A stretch of 64,000 bases of DNA from Comamonas testosteroni ATCC 11996 (GTDB lineage Bacteria; Pseudomonadota; Gammaproteobacteria; Burkholderiales; Burkholderiaceae_C), in the NCBI RefSeq assembly GCF_000241525.1, contig NZ_AHIL01000026.1, forward strand, positions 248,001-312,000, given 5' to 3'. The notes under the pieces are model-generated. The model was not told where the DNA came from. It searched no databases and saw nothing but the letters and a program-made list of their open reading frames with translations. Shown in pieces: positions 29,872-38,249 of the stretch. The first letter of the stretch is position 1. Each line of letters begins with the position of its first letter. A program made the translations under genes and the position numbers.

Positions 29872-30777
29872 TCAGGCCATGAACAGGTAGTGATCCACGA
29901 GCAGGGCGAGAAACAGCAGGCTCAGGTGAAGCAGTGAAAAACGGAAGGTGCGGCGCGACAGCTCGTCCGAGTAATTGCGGTACAGGGCTACGGCATAGGC
30001 GATGAAGCCAGCGCCAAGAACGACAGCCGCGAACAGATACAGCCAGCTGCTCATGCCGTACATGAAGGGCAGCAGACCGGCCGCAAACAGCACAACGGTG
30101 TAGAGCAGAATCTGCAGGCGCGTGTATTCGCTGCCATGGGTCACGGGTAGCATGGGCAGGCCGGATTGGCGGTAGTCCTCCACGCGGTACAGGGCCAGGG
30201 CCCAGAAGTGGGGCGGAGTCCAGAGGAAGATGATGAGGAACAGAATCAGCGCCTCGGGGCCGACATTGCCTGTCATGGCGGCCCAGCCCAGCACGGGCGG
30301 CATGGCGCCAGAGGCTCCGCCGATCACGATGTTCTGTGGCGTGGCGGGCTTGAGAACCACGGTGTAGATCACCGCATAGCCGACAAAGGTAGCCAGCGTC
30401 AGCCACATCGTCAGCGCATTGGTCCAGACCAGCAAAATCGTGGCGCCAATCATGCAGAGAATGGCCGAGAAGGCCAGTGCCTGCTGACTGGAGAGTTCAC
30501 CGCGCGCCGTGGGGCGCCAGGATGTGCGCTTCATCTTGGCATCGATATGACGCTCCACCAGGCAGTTGAAGGCCGCAGCGGCGGCCGCTACCAGCCAGAT
30601 GCCGACGCAGGCAACGCCCATATGTATCCACTGATTGGCTGTGGGCCAACCAGGAACGGCCAGCACCATGCCGATAAGGGCGCAGAACACGATGAGCTGC
30701 ACCACGCGCGGCTTGGTCAGTGCATAGAACTGGCTGATTCGCGAGGTGTTATTCAACAAGGCTTCACTTTGACTCAT
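29872..30777 (-). CDS. ctaB: Protoheme IX farnesyltransferase (heme O synthase)
   Basis: This inner-membrane prenyltransferase makes heme O for terminal oxidases. It has 301 residues and about nine membrane helices, starting with [20 protein letters not shown]. The catalytic region [16 protein letters not shown] followed by RP matches the UbiA/CyoE family, as does the later [15 protein letters not shown]. It lies downstream of ctaA on the same strand with a 24-base gap, forming the heme A branch. The oxidase genes are not in the window. Confidence 0.95.
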   Translation of the reverse strand: MSQSEALLNNTSRISQFYALTKPRVVQLIVFCALIGMVLAVPGWPTANQWIHMGVACVGIWLVAAAAAAFNCLVERHIDAKMKRTSWRPTARGELSSQQALAFSAILCMIGATILLVWTNALTMWLTLATFVGYAVIYTVVLKPATPQNIVIGGASGAMPPVLGWAAMTGNVGPEALILFLIIFLWTPPHFWALALYRVEDYRQSGLPMLPVTHGSEYTRLQILLYTVVLFAAGLLPFMYGMSSWLYLFAAVVLGAGFIAYAVALYRNYSDELSRRTFRFSLLHLSLLFLALLVDHYLFMA

Positions 30778-30801
30778 GCAATCACTCTTTTACGCTATGC
30801 C

Positions 30802-31980
30802 TCAGGTGGGGCGGCGCGCCATTTCGGGCCCGGGGGCGGCGACGGCATTTGCGCGCGTCACGGCCAGACTCCAGACCACAATCGTTACCAGGGCCGCGGC
30901 TCCACCGGTGTGAAGCACGGCCGCAACCAGGGGCCAGTCCAACACCACGTTGGACAGACCCGTCAAAACTTGCAGCACCGCAAAAAATCCCAGCAGCCGG
31001 CGCTGCTTGGCCAATGCAGGAGCATGGCGCAATGCCCACCACAGACCCGCCAGTGCCAGAACCACCACATAGGCCGCCATACGGTGGGTGTAGTGAATGG
31101 CGGTCAGCGCTTCGAAGCTGATGTGGCTGCCGTCCTTGAGCATGCCCAGAGGGCGCCAGATCTGCAGCGCTTCGGCAAAATTCATGGCTGGCCACCAGCT
31201 ACCCTGACAGCCGGGGAAGGTCGTGCAGGCCAGCACGGCGTAATTGGTGCTGACCCAGCCGCCCAGGCTGACCTGGACGATGAGCAGCGCCAGGCAAAGC
31301 CACAGCACGATGCGCAAGCGTCTGGCGATCAGGGCTGGAGAGCGGCCAGCTTGCTGCTGGCTCAGGCCCGATGCGGGAATGGCGAGCAATGCCAGCAAGC
31401 CGGTACCGCCCAGCAGGTGCAGCGTGACGATGGCTGGAAACAGTTTCATGGTGACTGTCAGCGCCCCAAAAGCGCCTTGTATGCAGACCCATACCAGAGC
31501 CAGAGTCGGCCACCAGGGGTTGGCAGCGCCTCTGAAAGAGGTGTGTTGACCCGTTTGCCTGGCTGCACGTGCCTGCTTCCAGCTCATGACTGTCATGGCA
31601 ATAATGAGCACGCCGACCGTGGTCGCCAGATAGCGGTGAATCATTTCCACCCAGGCCTTGCCATGGGTGACCGGGCCGGTCGGCATGGAAGCTTGCGCCT
31701 CGGAGATCTGGGCATGCGCTGCGATAGGGCTGGCCGTGCCATAGCAGCCAGGCCAGTCAGGGCAGCCCAGGCCCGAGTCTGTCAGACGTGTGAAGGCGCC
31801 GAATAGAACCAGATCGAAGGTCAGGAACAATGTCAGCACGCATAGCGCCTGCAGACGTTTGCTGGGGCCGGTGCCCCGACTGCGCCACCAGACCCAGCAC
31901 AAGGGCCCCAGGGCCAGCACCAGACCGAAAGCCATCAGCTCCAGTGCAGGAGCCAGGTCGTATAGCTGCTGCTCTGTCAT
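30802..31980 (-). CDS. ctaA: Heme A synthase, COX15/CtaA family
   Basis: This inner-membrane enzyme oxidises heme O to heme A. It has 392 residues with about eight helices and the conserved segments LTDSGLGCPDWPGCYG, EMIHRYLATTVGVLI, FPGCQGSWWPAMNF and IHYTHRMAAYVVV, which contain the heme-ligand histidines. ATG 31980 (MTEQQ) is preferred over ATG 32007. It is first in a two-gene unit with ctaB. Confidence 0.92.
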   Translation of the reverse strand: MTEQQLYDLAPALELMAFGLVLALGPLCWVWWRSRGTGPSKRLQALCVLTLFLTFDLVLFGAFTRLTDSGLGCPDWPGCYGTASPIAAHAQISEAQASMPTGPVTHGKAWVEMIHRYLATTVGVLIIAMTVMSWKQARAARQTGQHTSFRGAANPWWPTLALVWVCIQGAFGALTVTMKLFPAIVTLHLLGGTGLLALLAIPASGLSQQQAGRSPALIARRLRIVLWLCLALLIVQVSLGGWVSTNYAVLACTTFPGCQGSWWPAMNFAEALQIWRPLGMLKDGSHISFEALTAIHYTHRMAAYVVVLALAGLWWALRHAPALAKQRRLLGFFAVLQVLTGLSNVVLDWPLVAAVLHTGGAAALVTIVVWSLAVTRANAVAAPGPEMARRPT

Positions 31981-32489
31981 GCCGTAACTCCGCAGACTGG
32001 CTTCCATCGTCCAGCCGCCTGTGCTTCAGACAGGGCACGGCGGTCAGCGGGCAAGAAAAAATCGCAGAAGCAAAGCGGCATGATTCGGCAGGGGCGTTCA
32101 GTACTTGGCCAGTATTTACAGAAATTATTGAAGATCTTGGTCAAGCGCAAAAACGAGAGGAACCTGCTTGGTCATCATGAGACTTGCGTGCTCCAGGACC
32201 AGGACTTTGCTCGACGCTTGGAGCAGCAGTTGAATGCAGGCTCTTTGATCCCGCACAATTTTACCCATGTGATTTGAGGCTAAGCAGTCGTGACCGGAGT
32301 GTCCCTAACAAAGAGGAAGAAAGGCTTGTCCTCAAAACCCTGCCTTCGGGGAAACTCCGAGGCAAAAAATTGCCAAAATGCTCCGATTTTGAACCGAGGC
32401 TACATAGCCTTGATGTACGATAGCCCCAGCTCGCAGCCTGGAACTGTGAGCCTGTCAAAGACAGCTGCAGTCGCGGCTTCGTCGCAGAC
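31981..32489. other. Intergenic region between ctaA and tRNA-Gly
   Basis: About 500 bases hold no convincing gene. Short open frames exist but show no family signature or plausible composition. The region should contain the ctaA promoter and the tRNA promoter. Base composition is less GC-rich than in the flanking genes. Confidence 0.5.
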
Positions 32490-32563
32490 GCGGGCGTCGT
32501 TCAATGGTAGGACTCTTGCTTCCCAAGCAAATAACGTGGGTTCGATTCCCATCGCCCGCTCCA
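32490..32563 (+). tRNA. tRNA-Gly (anticodon CCC)
   Basis: The cloverleaf can be drawn by hand: acceptor GCGGGCG/CGCCCGC with all seven pairs, D stem GTTC/GGAC, anticodon loop TTCCCAA with anticodon CCC at about 32523, T loop TTCGATT, and encoded CCA at 32561-32563. It reads GGG codons. The anticodon stem has one end mismatch (C-A). It sits 27 bases from the 3' end of an integrase gene, the usual arrangement of a tRNA used as an integration site. Confidence 0.93.
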
Positions 32564-32590
32564 GATTTACCCTTCTAGAACAAAGACTTG

Positions 32591-33211
32591 TCACGATCTT
32601 TGTTTTTTCGGGGGAGTTCGTGGGGAGTTTTGTCCGATAAAGGACTCCAGCTTCGCCTGCTCTATATCCCCCTGACCGTCGTCCAGCCACTTGGAATAGA
32701 CGTTCAAAAACATCTCCACCGAATGCCCCATCTGCTTGGCTGCATAGGCCGGCGTGGCACCTGCCATAAGCAGCATCGTCGCATAGGTGTGGCGCATGTG
32801 GTTGGGCGGGCGGTACCGAATGCCCAGCGCCTTGAGCATCGGCACCCAAAAAGGGTTGCGAAACCGCTTGTCGTCTGCCCAGGGCTCGCCATGCGTCGGG
32901 TCGGCGAAGATCGTTTGTGAATCTTTGGGCGCGGCCTGGCTCATGACGTCGCCGGCCAGGCTGCCGAGTTGCGCCCTCGGGGTCTGTTCCTTCTGCCTTT
33001 CCAGCGCATCCAGGGCCCGGCTGTTCAGGCTGACCAGGCGGGCCTTGTTGGTCTTGGTCTGCTTGCGCAGGCCCTTGACGACCGCTTCGTGGATCAGCAC
33101 CTGCTTCTTGTTCCAGTCGATGCTGTGCCAGCGCAGGGCCACCATCTCGCTGGTGCGCAGACCTGAGAAGAATCGGAATGCGATCAGATTGCTGGCAGCA
33201 TTGGGCATCAC
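32591..33211 (-). pseudogene. Tyrosine integrase, 3' part only (catalytic domain)
   Basis: This encodes about 206 residues of a phage/island integrase. The catalytic residues remain: Arg in FSGLRTSEM, His-x-x-Arg in NHMRHTYATM, His in MGHSVEM and the Tyr nucleophile in LNVYSKWL. The N-terminal arm-binding and core-binding domains are missing, since normal integrases have about 350-400 residues. The same frame stays open upstream of 33211 and runs into the end of uspA, so the break lies near 33260. It faces the tRNA-Gly 3' end. It is probably a remnant of the island's integrase and is unlikely to be functional. Confidence 0.8.
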
Positions 33212-33263
33212 CGCCGCAGGTTTGGGCGGCTTGATCGCCGCTATCCGCTGGTGGTGACCGCGC

Positions 33264-33719
33264 TTACTCTTTGACCACAGGCCTGTGCACCAGCACCGGA
33301 ATGTGGCTGTTCACCAGCACGCGCTGGGTTTCGCTGCCCAGCAAAATGCCGGCAATGCCCTTGCGGCCGTGCGATGCCATGCAGATCAGGTCGCAGTGGC
33401 TGTCCTCGGCCTGTCGGATGATGGCCTTGTGCACCGATGCATTCATGGCTCGCGCAGTCTTGCAATCCACCCCCTCGGCCCTGGCAATGTTCTGCACCTC
33501 TTGCAACACCCTGTCGGCCGTTTTCTCGGCGTCCTTGTTCAGGTCGTTGGTGTTGTAAGTCATCATCGCCTCGCCGGTATACATCAAGGCGGCATAGTCC
33601 GGCATCACATACAGCACCGTCACCTGGGAGTCTTGCTCCTTGGCCAGCTGCATGCCCGCGCGCAGCGCGGCTTCCGAGAGTTTCGAGCCGTCCGTAGGAA
33701 TCAGAATGTGCTTGAACAT
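33264..33719 (-). CDS. Universal stress protein, UspA family
   Basis: This is a cytoplasmic stress protein of 151 residues. It starts with MFKHILIPTDGSKLSEAALR, and the ATP-binding loop is recognisable in ICMASHGRKGIAGILLGSETQRVL (the G-2x-G-9x-G-S/T type). A strong ribosome binding site (AAGGAGGC) precedes ATG 33719, which decides the start over an upstream ATG at 33746. Its 3' end overlaps the open frame of the truncated integrase, which suggests that a rearrangement joined the two. Confidence 0.92.
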   Translation of the reverse strand: MFKHILIPTDGSKLSEAALRAGMQLAKEQDSQVTVLYVMPDYAALMYTGEAMMTYNTNDLNKDAEKTADRVLQEVQNIARAEGVDCKTARAMNASVHKAIIRQAEDSHCDLICMASHGRKGIAGILLGSETQRVLVNSHIPVLVHRPVVKE

Positions 33720-33961
33720 TTTCAGCCTCCTTGCGCGCCAGCGCATGTGCGATTGCCAATCAACTCTAACTTAACGATTGCCATAATCAATACTCACACT
33801 CCGGGGCAGCGATTGCAACACCTGGCGTCAATATTCAAGCCTTCGCTGCTTGTGCTTCTTGCCGCATATCGGTGGCTGCGGCGCGACAGGGCGCAAGGTA
33901 GGCGCCAGGGTTGGGTAGCATGCTGACGATGTCTTCATCCTTCGGATGACAAGGAAGTCCC

Positions 33962-34519
33962 ATGCTCAACACGGATACCGTTGCGAAGAGGCTGTTTGGA
34001 GCCTCCGCAGATACCTTGGACGAAAGAGCGCTCAAGGTCGCCCAGCACATTGCCCGGCGCAAACACATCTCGCGCAATGTGGATGAGGAGCTGGATCAAA
34101 CGCCGCCCACCTTCGGCCAGCGCGCAGCTGATGCTGTCGCCACCTTTGGCGGCTCCTGGGCCTTTGTGCTCCTGTTCTGCGCAACGATGGTGGCCTGGGT
34201 CGGCCTCAACTCCCTGCTGCTATGGGCACGCGGCTCCACGTTCGACCCGTATCCCTACATTCTGCTGAACCTGTTTCTGTCCATGCTGGCAGCCATCCAG
34301 GCGCCCATCATTCTCATGTCGCAGAACCGCCAGGCAGACAAGGACCGCATCCGCGGCGAGCACGACTACGAAGTCAACCTCAAGGCCGAGCTGGAGATCA
34401 TGCTGCTGCACGAAAAAATCGACGAGCTGCAAAAAACGCAGTGGAGCGAGCTCATCACCATCCAGAGCGAGCAACTGCAACTGCTGCGCCGGTTGGCGGA
34501 CGGGCATCGGCCCATCTAG
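33962..34519 (+). CDS. DUF1003 family membrane protein
   Basis: This is a cytoplasmic-membrane protein of 185 residues with two helices (FVLLFCATMVAWVGLNSLLL and PYILLNLFLSMLAAIQAPIILM). The sequence between and after them, MSQNRQADKDRIRGEHDYEVN followed by a coiled LKAELEIMLLHEKIDEL region, is diagnostic of DUF1003. The function is unknown. It is divergent from uspA across about 240 bases. Confidence 0.85.
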   Translation: MLNTDTVAKRLFGASADTLDERALKVAQHIARRKHISRNVDEELDQTPPTFGQRAADAVATFGGSWAFVLLFCATMVAWVGLNSLLLWARGSTFDPYPYILLNLFLSMLAAIQAPIILMSQNRQADKDRIRGEHDYEVNLKAELEIMLLHEKIDELQKTQWSELITIQSEQLQLLRRLADGHRPI

Positions 34520-34619
34520 CCACGCAGGCATTGTGCGTGGTGCTCTCGCATCCGCAGTGCAGATCGCCATCAACGGCTAGGGCGGTAGTACGATTCGCCA
34601 ATAGCAACTTGGAGAGGGT

Positions 34620-35045
34620 ATGGGCAAATCGACGTATCGCGCATTGGTGATTGCTTCGCTGGGCATCCCATTATTCGGAATGCTGGTGGAATATGGCTTT
34701 GATCTCGTGCCCCATGAGCTAACCGACCTTTCCCAGAGCCTTCTGATGCAGTCAGAGGTCGGCCCCACGGACTGGATCTTCTTGCTGGCGCTTTCGGTGC
34801 TCGTGGTGCTCGGCCTCATTTCCTTTTACGGGCTGCTGTGGTTCAGAGCATGGGCACCTCGGTTTACCCTGTGGTCTTCTGTTGCGACCGCAGTCGTCGC
34901 ATGTTTCAGCCCGCCGATTGTGCTGTCCGGCCTGGGGAACGCGACATCGGGCTTGGGCTTTGCGCTGTTTGGCGCAGTGCTTGCATTGCCGTACTACGCA
35001 CCCGAGGTGCGAGAGATGTTCTGGCCCTCCAAGCCAGAGGCCTGA
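34620..35045 (+). CDS. Hypothetical four-helix membrane protein
   Basis: I do not recognise this 141-residue protein. It has four clear hydrophobic segments (about residues 8-26, 50-75, 82-102 and 105-125) with short loops, and a charged C-terminus. A GGAGAGGGT-like ribosome binding site lies just before ATG 34620. A hairpin terminator follows immediately after its stop, which supports a real gene. It may be co-transcribed with the DUF1003 gene 100 bases upstream. Confidence 0.6.
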   Translation: MGKSTYRALVIASLGIPLFGMLVEYGFDLVPHELTDLSQSLLMQSEVGPTDWIFLLALSVLVVLGLISFYGLLWFRAWAPRFTLWSSVATAVVACFSPPIVLSGLGNATSGLGFALFGAVLALPYYAPEVREMFWPSKPEA

Positions 35046-35047
35046 AC

Positions 35048-35071
35048 AAAAGCCCCTGTCAGGGGCTTTTT
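35048..35071 (+). terminator. Rho-independent terminator
   Basis: AAAAGCCCCTG-T-CAGGGGCTTTTT forms a GC-rich hairpin with flanking A and T runs, directly after the four-helix membrane protein. It can also serve the opposite strand, where umuD ends about 95 bases away. Confidence 0.8.
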
Positions 35072-35165
35072 GCATGGCAAAGCGCTTTCGACTATCAAAG
35101 CGGACTATCTACGTTATGCGCGGCATGCTTCAACAGCGGCGTGCATTGTGCCGGTGCGCATGTAT

Positions 35166-35576
35166 TCATTTTGCAAAGCGCTTGATGCAGCTGGTGACGA
35201 CGCCCCATATCTCCAGCGTCTGTCCTTCCGGCGGCACAACGTCGGGGTAGGTGGGGGCGCCTGCCTTGAGCTTGCAGGTGTCGCCATCGCCGTCCAGCAC
35301 TCTGATGACGAGTTCGCGCTCGACAACCGCCACGACGATGCTCCCATCACGAGCGCGCAACTCCCTGTCCACCACGACGATATCGCCGTCATCGATGCCG
35401 TGTTCCTGCATGGACGGGCCGGTCACGCGCAGCAGGAACGTGGCCTTGGGGTGCGTGACCAGCAGGTCTGTAATATCCAGCCGCTTGCCTGCAAAGTCAT
35501 TGGCGGGCGAGCCTGTGCGCGCGCTGCGATCAGCCAGCGGCAAAGTAACCGGGGAAGCGATCAGTTGGACGGGCAT
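35166..35576 (-). CDS. umuD: UmuD-like SOS protein, active-site Lys replaced
   Basis: This is a LexA/UmuD-type S24 peptidase fold of about 136 residues, the normal UmuD length (E. coli 139). The catalytic Ser is present (TGPSMQEHG, Ser55). The catalytic Lys, in VKKL of E. coli UmuD, aligns with Arg92 in ELVIRVL (codon AGA, 35301-35303). The self-cleavage region reads ARTGSPANDF, with Thr-Gly in place of Cys-Gly. No umuC lies on either side. A perfect SOS box sits just upstream. The start is M at 35576 or 35585; longer versions would run through the SOS box. It may be a cleavage-dead or specialised paralogue. Confidence 0.75.
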   Translation of the reverse strand: MPVQLIASPVTLPLADRSARTGSPANDFAGKRLDITDLLVTHPKATFLLRVTGPSMQEHGIDDGDIVVVDRELRARDGSIVVAVVERELVIRVLDGDGDTCKLKAGAPTYPDVVPPEGQTLEIWGVVTSCIKRFAK

Positions 35577-35595
35577 ACAACTCATGAGACGATGA

Positions 35596-35611
35596 CTGTG
35601 CATACGTACAG
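35596..35611 (-). promoter_or_regulatory. LexA (SOS) box of the umuD-like gene
   Basis: CTGT-GCATACGT-ACAG is a perfect CTGT-N8-ACAG LexA operator. It lies 11 bases upstream of the 35585 start and 20 bases upstream of the 35576 start of the umuD-like gene. This implies DNA-damage induction. Confidence 0.85.
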
Positions 35612-35855
35612 TGTAGCGGTTGATGCAACTCAGGTGTTGTGAACCCACGTTGATGTCGCATGCTTTCCACGCGATATTGCGCCCGGTTCTGTGCGAAGCC
35701 GGGGTCCAATGTTGTGTTGCATATGCTGCGCCGAAGGCTGGCCAGCCCACAGTGGCGACTGTGGCTGGTGGCCATTAAGCGGGCATTAGCGGGCACTAGA
35801 AAATGACTAGCCGCATGCATTGCAGATGCATAACGGCATTATCGGAATTACTGCG

Positions 35856-36194
35856 CTACGCGGCAGCTAGAGCAGCCAAGTGTATATCCGCCGCCCCTTG
35901 AGTGCTGACTGCATTCACATGGTCAAAGTAGTCGTACCAGCCGCTGGCTTTGATGCCCGCCAGCAGGGCGTCACGAGCGGCCTGGTCAGGAAAGCGCCAA
36001 ATGCCAAGGAATTTATGCGCGGATCCTTGGTCGATGTTGGAGTCCGTTTCTGCCAGAGAGAGGACTTCGACACCGAGGCTGGAGAGTTGATTTAAGGCGA
36101 GTCCGATGCCGCCGAGAAAGTGTTGCCTTTGTTCGGCGGGCAGTGCGAGCCAAGCCGAATTGGGGGTGTAGAGCTCTACGAGGTAATGAGACAT
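35856..36194 (-). CDS. Small conserved protein, DUF6616/EthD-like
   Basis: This is a cytoplasmic protein of 112 residues. The pattern MSHYLVELYTPNSAWLALP, LGIWRFPDQAARDALLAGI and GWYDYFDHVNA suggests a small ferredoxin-like alpha/beta fold resembling DUF6616 or EthD-like proteins; this assignment is from memory. It is the last gene of a MarR/AlkC-like operon, 10 bases after the AlkC-like stop. The function is unknown. Confidence 0.6.
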   Translation of the reverse strand: MSHYLVELYTPNSAWLALPAEQRQHFLGGIGLALNQLSSLGVEVLSLAETDSNIDQGSAHKFLGIWRFPDQAARDALLAGIKASGWYDYFDHVNAVSTQGAADIHLAALAAA

Positions 36195-36204
36195 GGTTCC
36201 ACTT

Positions 36205-36978
36205 TCACTTGAGATTGCGCAGTGCGCGTTGACATATACGTTGTGTGGCGGCGGCTTGGGAGCTTTGAAGCCATTGGGCACAGATGTCACGTACCCAGGT
36301 TGACTGGTCCTTGGCGGCATCATTGAGCCAGTTGGCGACCGAGTCCTGCACGTAGACCGAAGGGTCGCTCTTCAGAGCTGAGAGCAACGGCAGCGCTTGT
36401 TCAGGCGAGCGTTTGAGCTGTGAGATATGCGTGCTCCACACACCGCGGGGACGCAAAACCTCGCACGCGAATCGTCGGACACGCTCAGAAGGATCTTGTG
36501 TCCATGGCATCAGCTGTGCGATAGCCGCAGCTAGGTCTTGCACCAGGTGCGGCCGCATCGCCATCCAAGCCCATTCACGCACACCAAAATGGGCGTCGTC
36601 TGCCAGCGGGCGCATTGCGGCCAGCCGTACACCGAGATCTAGGTGAGGCTGAGCACCGACTATGAAACACGCCCAGCCGCGTGCCATATCGGCGCGGTGC
36701 GTTTGGCACTGTGCAATGCCTTCAGTACCCAGGGCCTCCAGCAAGACTGCGCCGATACGGGCCATGCGTTTGAGCACGCCCAGCTGGCAGGCTTCATCGA
36801 TCGTGTTCAGGGTGTGAGCCGTAAGTGCCGGAAGGAGTGTTCGTGCCAGTACGGCCTGGTCGACTGCCAGGCATTCAGCCAGCGTTGCACATTCCAACTC
36901 TCCGCGCGATAGTGCATGCAGAACGTCCCGAGGAATGTCAGCGGTGCGCGTCGCGCCTTTGCGGACTTGATCTCTCAT
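36205..36978 (-). CDS. HEAT-repeat DNA alkylation repair-like protein (AlkC/AlkD type)
   Basis: This 257-residue, mostly helical protein resembles AlkC/AlkD DNA glycosylases, which remove alkylated bases. Helical repeat signatures are VREWAWMAMRPHLV, VRRFACEVLRPRGVW and the AlkC-like end VQDSVANWLNDAAKDQSTWV. The first 100 residues are less typical. It overlaps the MarR stop by four bases (ATGA), and a small protein follows, so the three form one operon. Catalytic activity is not proven by sequence. Confidence 0.65.
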   Translation of the reverse strand: MRDQVRKGATRTADIPRDVLHALSRGELECATLAECLAVDQAVLARTLLPALTAHTLNTIDEACQLGVLKRMARIGAVLLEALGTEGIAQCQTHRADMARGWACFIVGAQPHLDLGVRLAAMRPLADDAHFGVREWAWMAMRPHLVQDLAAAIAQLMPWTQDPSERVRRFACEVLRPRGVWSTHISQLKRSPEQALPLLSALKSDPSVYVQDSVANWLNDAAKDQSTWVRDICAQWLQSSQAAATQRICQRALRNLK

Positions 36979-37469
36979 GATTCAACGTCCGATTTAGGGC
37001 CTCGTACTTTCTCCAGCAGCGCTGCTAGCTGCTTTCGTTCAGGTACAGACAGGTTGCCAAACAGGCCTGCAATCCACCGGCCATGCTGGTCGATAACGGT
37101 ACTGGCGATCTGTTTTCCTTTTGAGGTGAGCCGAATGCAAAGTGCCCGGCGGTCTTCGGCGTTGGCCTGACGCTCAATCAGGCCTTCGCGCTCCAGTCCG
37201 TCTAGCAGGCCGGTCACCGTGGCTCGGGTGACCCCAGCCTGTTCGGCCAGCGCGTTGGGTGCGAGTCCGTCAGGCGCCACATCGAGAAGGAACAACAGCA
37301 CAAAGCGCCCCTCAGACAAACCATGAGGGGCCAGCAAAGCAGCACAGTCGCGGTCGATGTTTGCAGCCATCGACAGCACTTGAAAACACAGCTGAATGCC
37401 ATCCACATCGGGAAGCTTGCGTCGTTGCGCTTCTTCAATTAGCGCCTGGTACTTTTGTTCAAGCTTCAT
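36975..37469 (-). CDS. MarR family transcriptional regulator
   Basis: This is a DNA-binding regulator of 164 residues with a winged helix at about 50-120 (LAEQAGVTRATVTGLLDGLEREGLIER) and the wing AEDRRALCIRLTSKGK. It heads an operon with the AlkC-like and DUF6616-like genes. An inverted repeat directly before its start codon (37473-37499) suggests that it represses its own operon. The inducer is unknown, possibly an alkylating or phenolic compound. Confidence 0.9.
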   Translation of the reverse strand: MKLEQKYQALIEEAQRRKLPDVDGIQLCFQVLSMAANIDRDCAALLAPHGLSEGRFVLLFLLDVAPDGLAPNALAEQAGVTRATVTGLLDGLEREGLIERQANAEDRRALCIRLTSKGKQIASTVIDQHGRWIAGLFGNLSVPERKQLAALLEKVRGPKSDVES

Positions 37470-37472
37470 TAG

Positions 37473-37499
37473 TTAGCCAAAATATAATATGGTGGCTAA
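37473..37499 (-). promoter_or_regulatory. Palindromic operator of the marR operon
   Basis: TTAGCCA-N13-TGGCTAA has seven-base perfect arms with an AT-rich centre and begins four bases before the marR start codon. The centre contains TATAAT (37483-37488 read on the plus strand), so promoter and operator may overlap. Confidence 0.6.
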
Positions 37500-37568
37500 T
37501 TATATGGGCAAATTCACTTCGTGAGTAGCAGGCACCTGTGCGGGCCGAGGCCCGCGCCTTCATCCCGG

Positions 37569-38249
37569 TCAGTTGGTGGCAAAGCAGTACATCAACCCGG
37601 CGCTGCCGCTTTGCTGGAGTTGCTCAACGCTGCAGCCGCGTGTGCCGTGCGATGAGTTCCACGAGGCATTGGCCACAGGGGCGGGGTTGGTGCCCTTGTG
37701 GTCGTGGTGGCCCACGATGGCGGAGCCGTCATCGCTCTTGGTCCAGTTGCCGCAGGTGGTGTCTTTACCGGGCTCGGGCACGGCCAGGGTGCCGTCAGGG
37801 CGCGAGCCGGTGAGGATGTCGTGGCGGTTGACTTCATCTCCGAAGCCCGAGACGACTTCGCCCTTTTCGGTCAGCGAGGTGTCTTTGCCGACCTTGGCAT
37901 TGGCGCTGTGCAGGTCGGCCACGCTGGTGGCAATGACCACGCCCTTGGCGTTGCGCCACGGCCCGTTGCCGATGCGATCGCGCGCATTGACGGCCGGTTG
38001 TCCGTTCAGGGCAGCATTGCTCAGGTAGGCGTGCCAGGTCTTGTTGCCTGCGCCAACGCTTGCGGCCAGCGACTGGCAGTAGCGGTCGGCCCCGGCCAGC
38101 CCGCCCAGGTCGCCGCCCTTGCCGGGGTTGGTGCTGGTGATGAAGAAGCTCATGGGGTTGCCGCCCGACGACCCCATGGCGCCGCAACCCACAATCAGTG
38201 CGGCAGCCGCAAGGGCGGTGCTGGCGGAAAGAACCAAACGACGGGACAT
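37569..38249 (-). CDS. Secreted lectin-like lipoprotein
   Basis: This 226-residue protein has a lipoprotein signal (ALIVGC, Cys about residue 22). The body begins MSFFITSTNPGKGGDLGGLAGADRYCQ and ends with GTRGCSVEQLQQSGSAGLMYCFA, a pattern often annotated as lectin (C-type lectin/endostatin-like fold) in Proteobacteria. It has a Cys pair in the C-terminal part and one near residue 59, which fit disulfides. It sits between the marR operon and the giant autotransporter. The ligand is unknown. Confidence 0.65.
   Translation of the reverse strand: MSRRLVLSASTALAAAALIVGCGAMGSSGGNPMSFFITSTNPGKGGDLGGLAGADRYCQSLAASVGAGNKTWHAYLSNAALNGQPAVNARDRIGNGPWRNAKGVVIATSVADLHSANAKVGKDTSLTEKGEVVSGFGDEVNRHDILTGSRPDGTLAVPEPGKDTTCGNWTKSDDGSAIVGHHDHKGTNPAPVANASWNSSHGTRGCSVEQLQQSGSAGLMYCFATN

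Noticed and set aside
32400-32849. A minus-strand frame overlapping the tRNA-Gly gene and the integrase 3' end
   Set aside because: Its product contains the well-known false peptide made by reading a tRNA gene backwards (GIEPTLFAWEARVLPLNDAR).
37540-37555. GCGGGCC-GA-GGCCCGC hairpin near the lectin-like gene end
   Set aside because: The stem is good, but no T run follows on the minus strand where the gene ends, so intrinsic termination is not supported.
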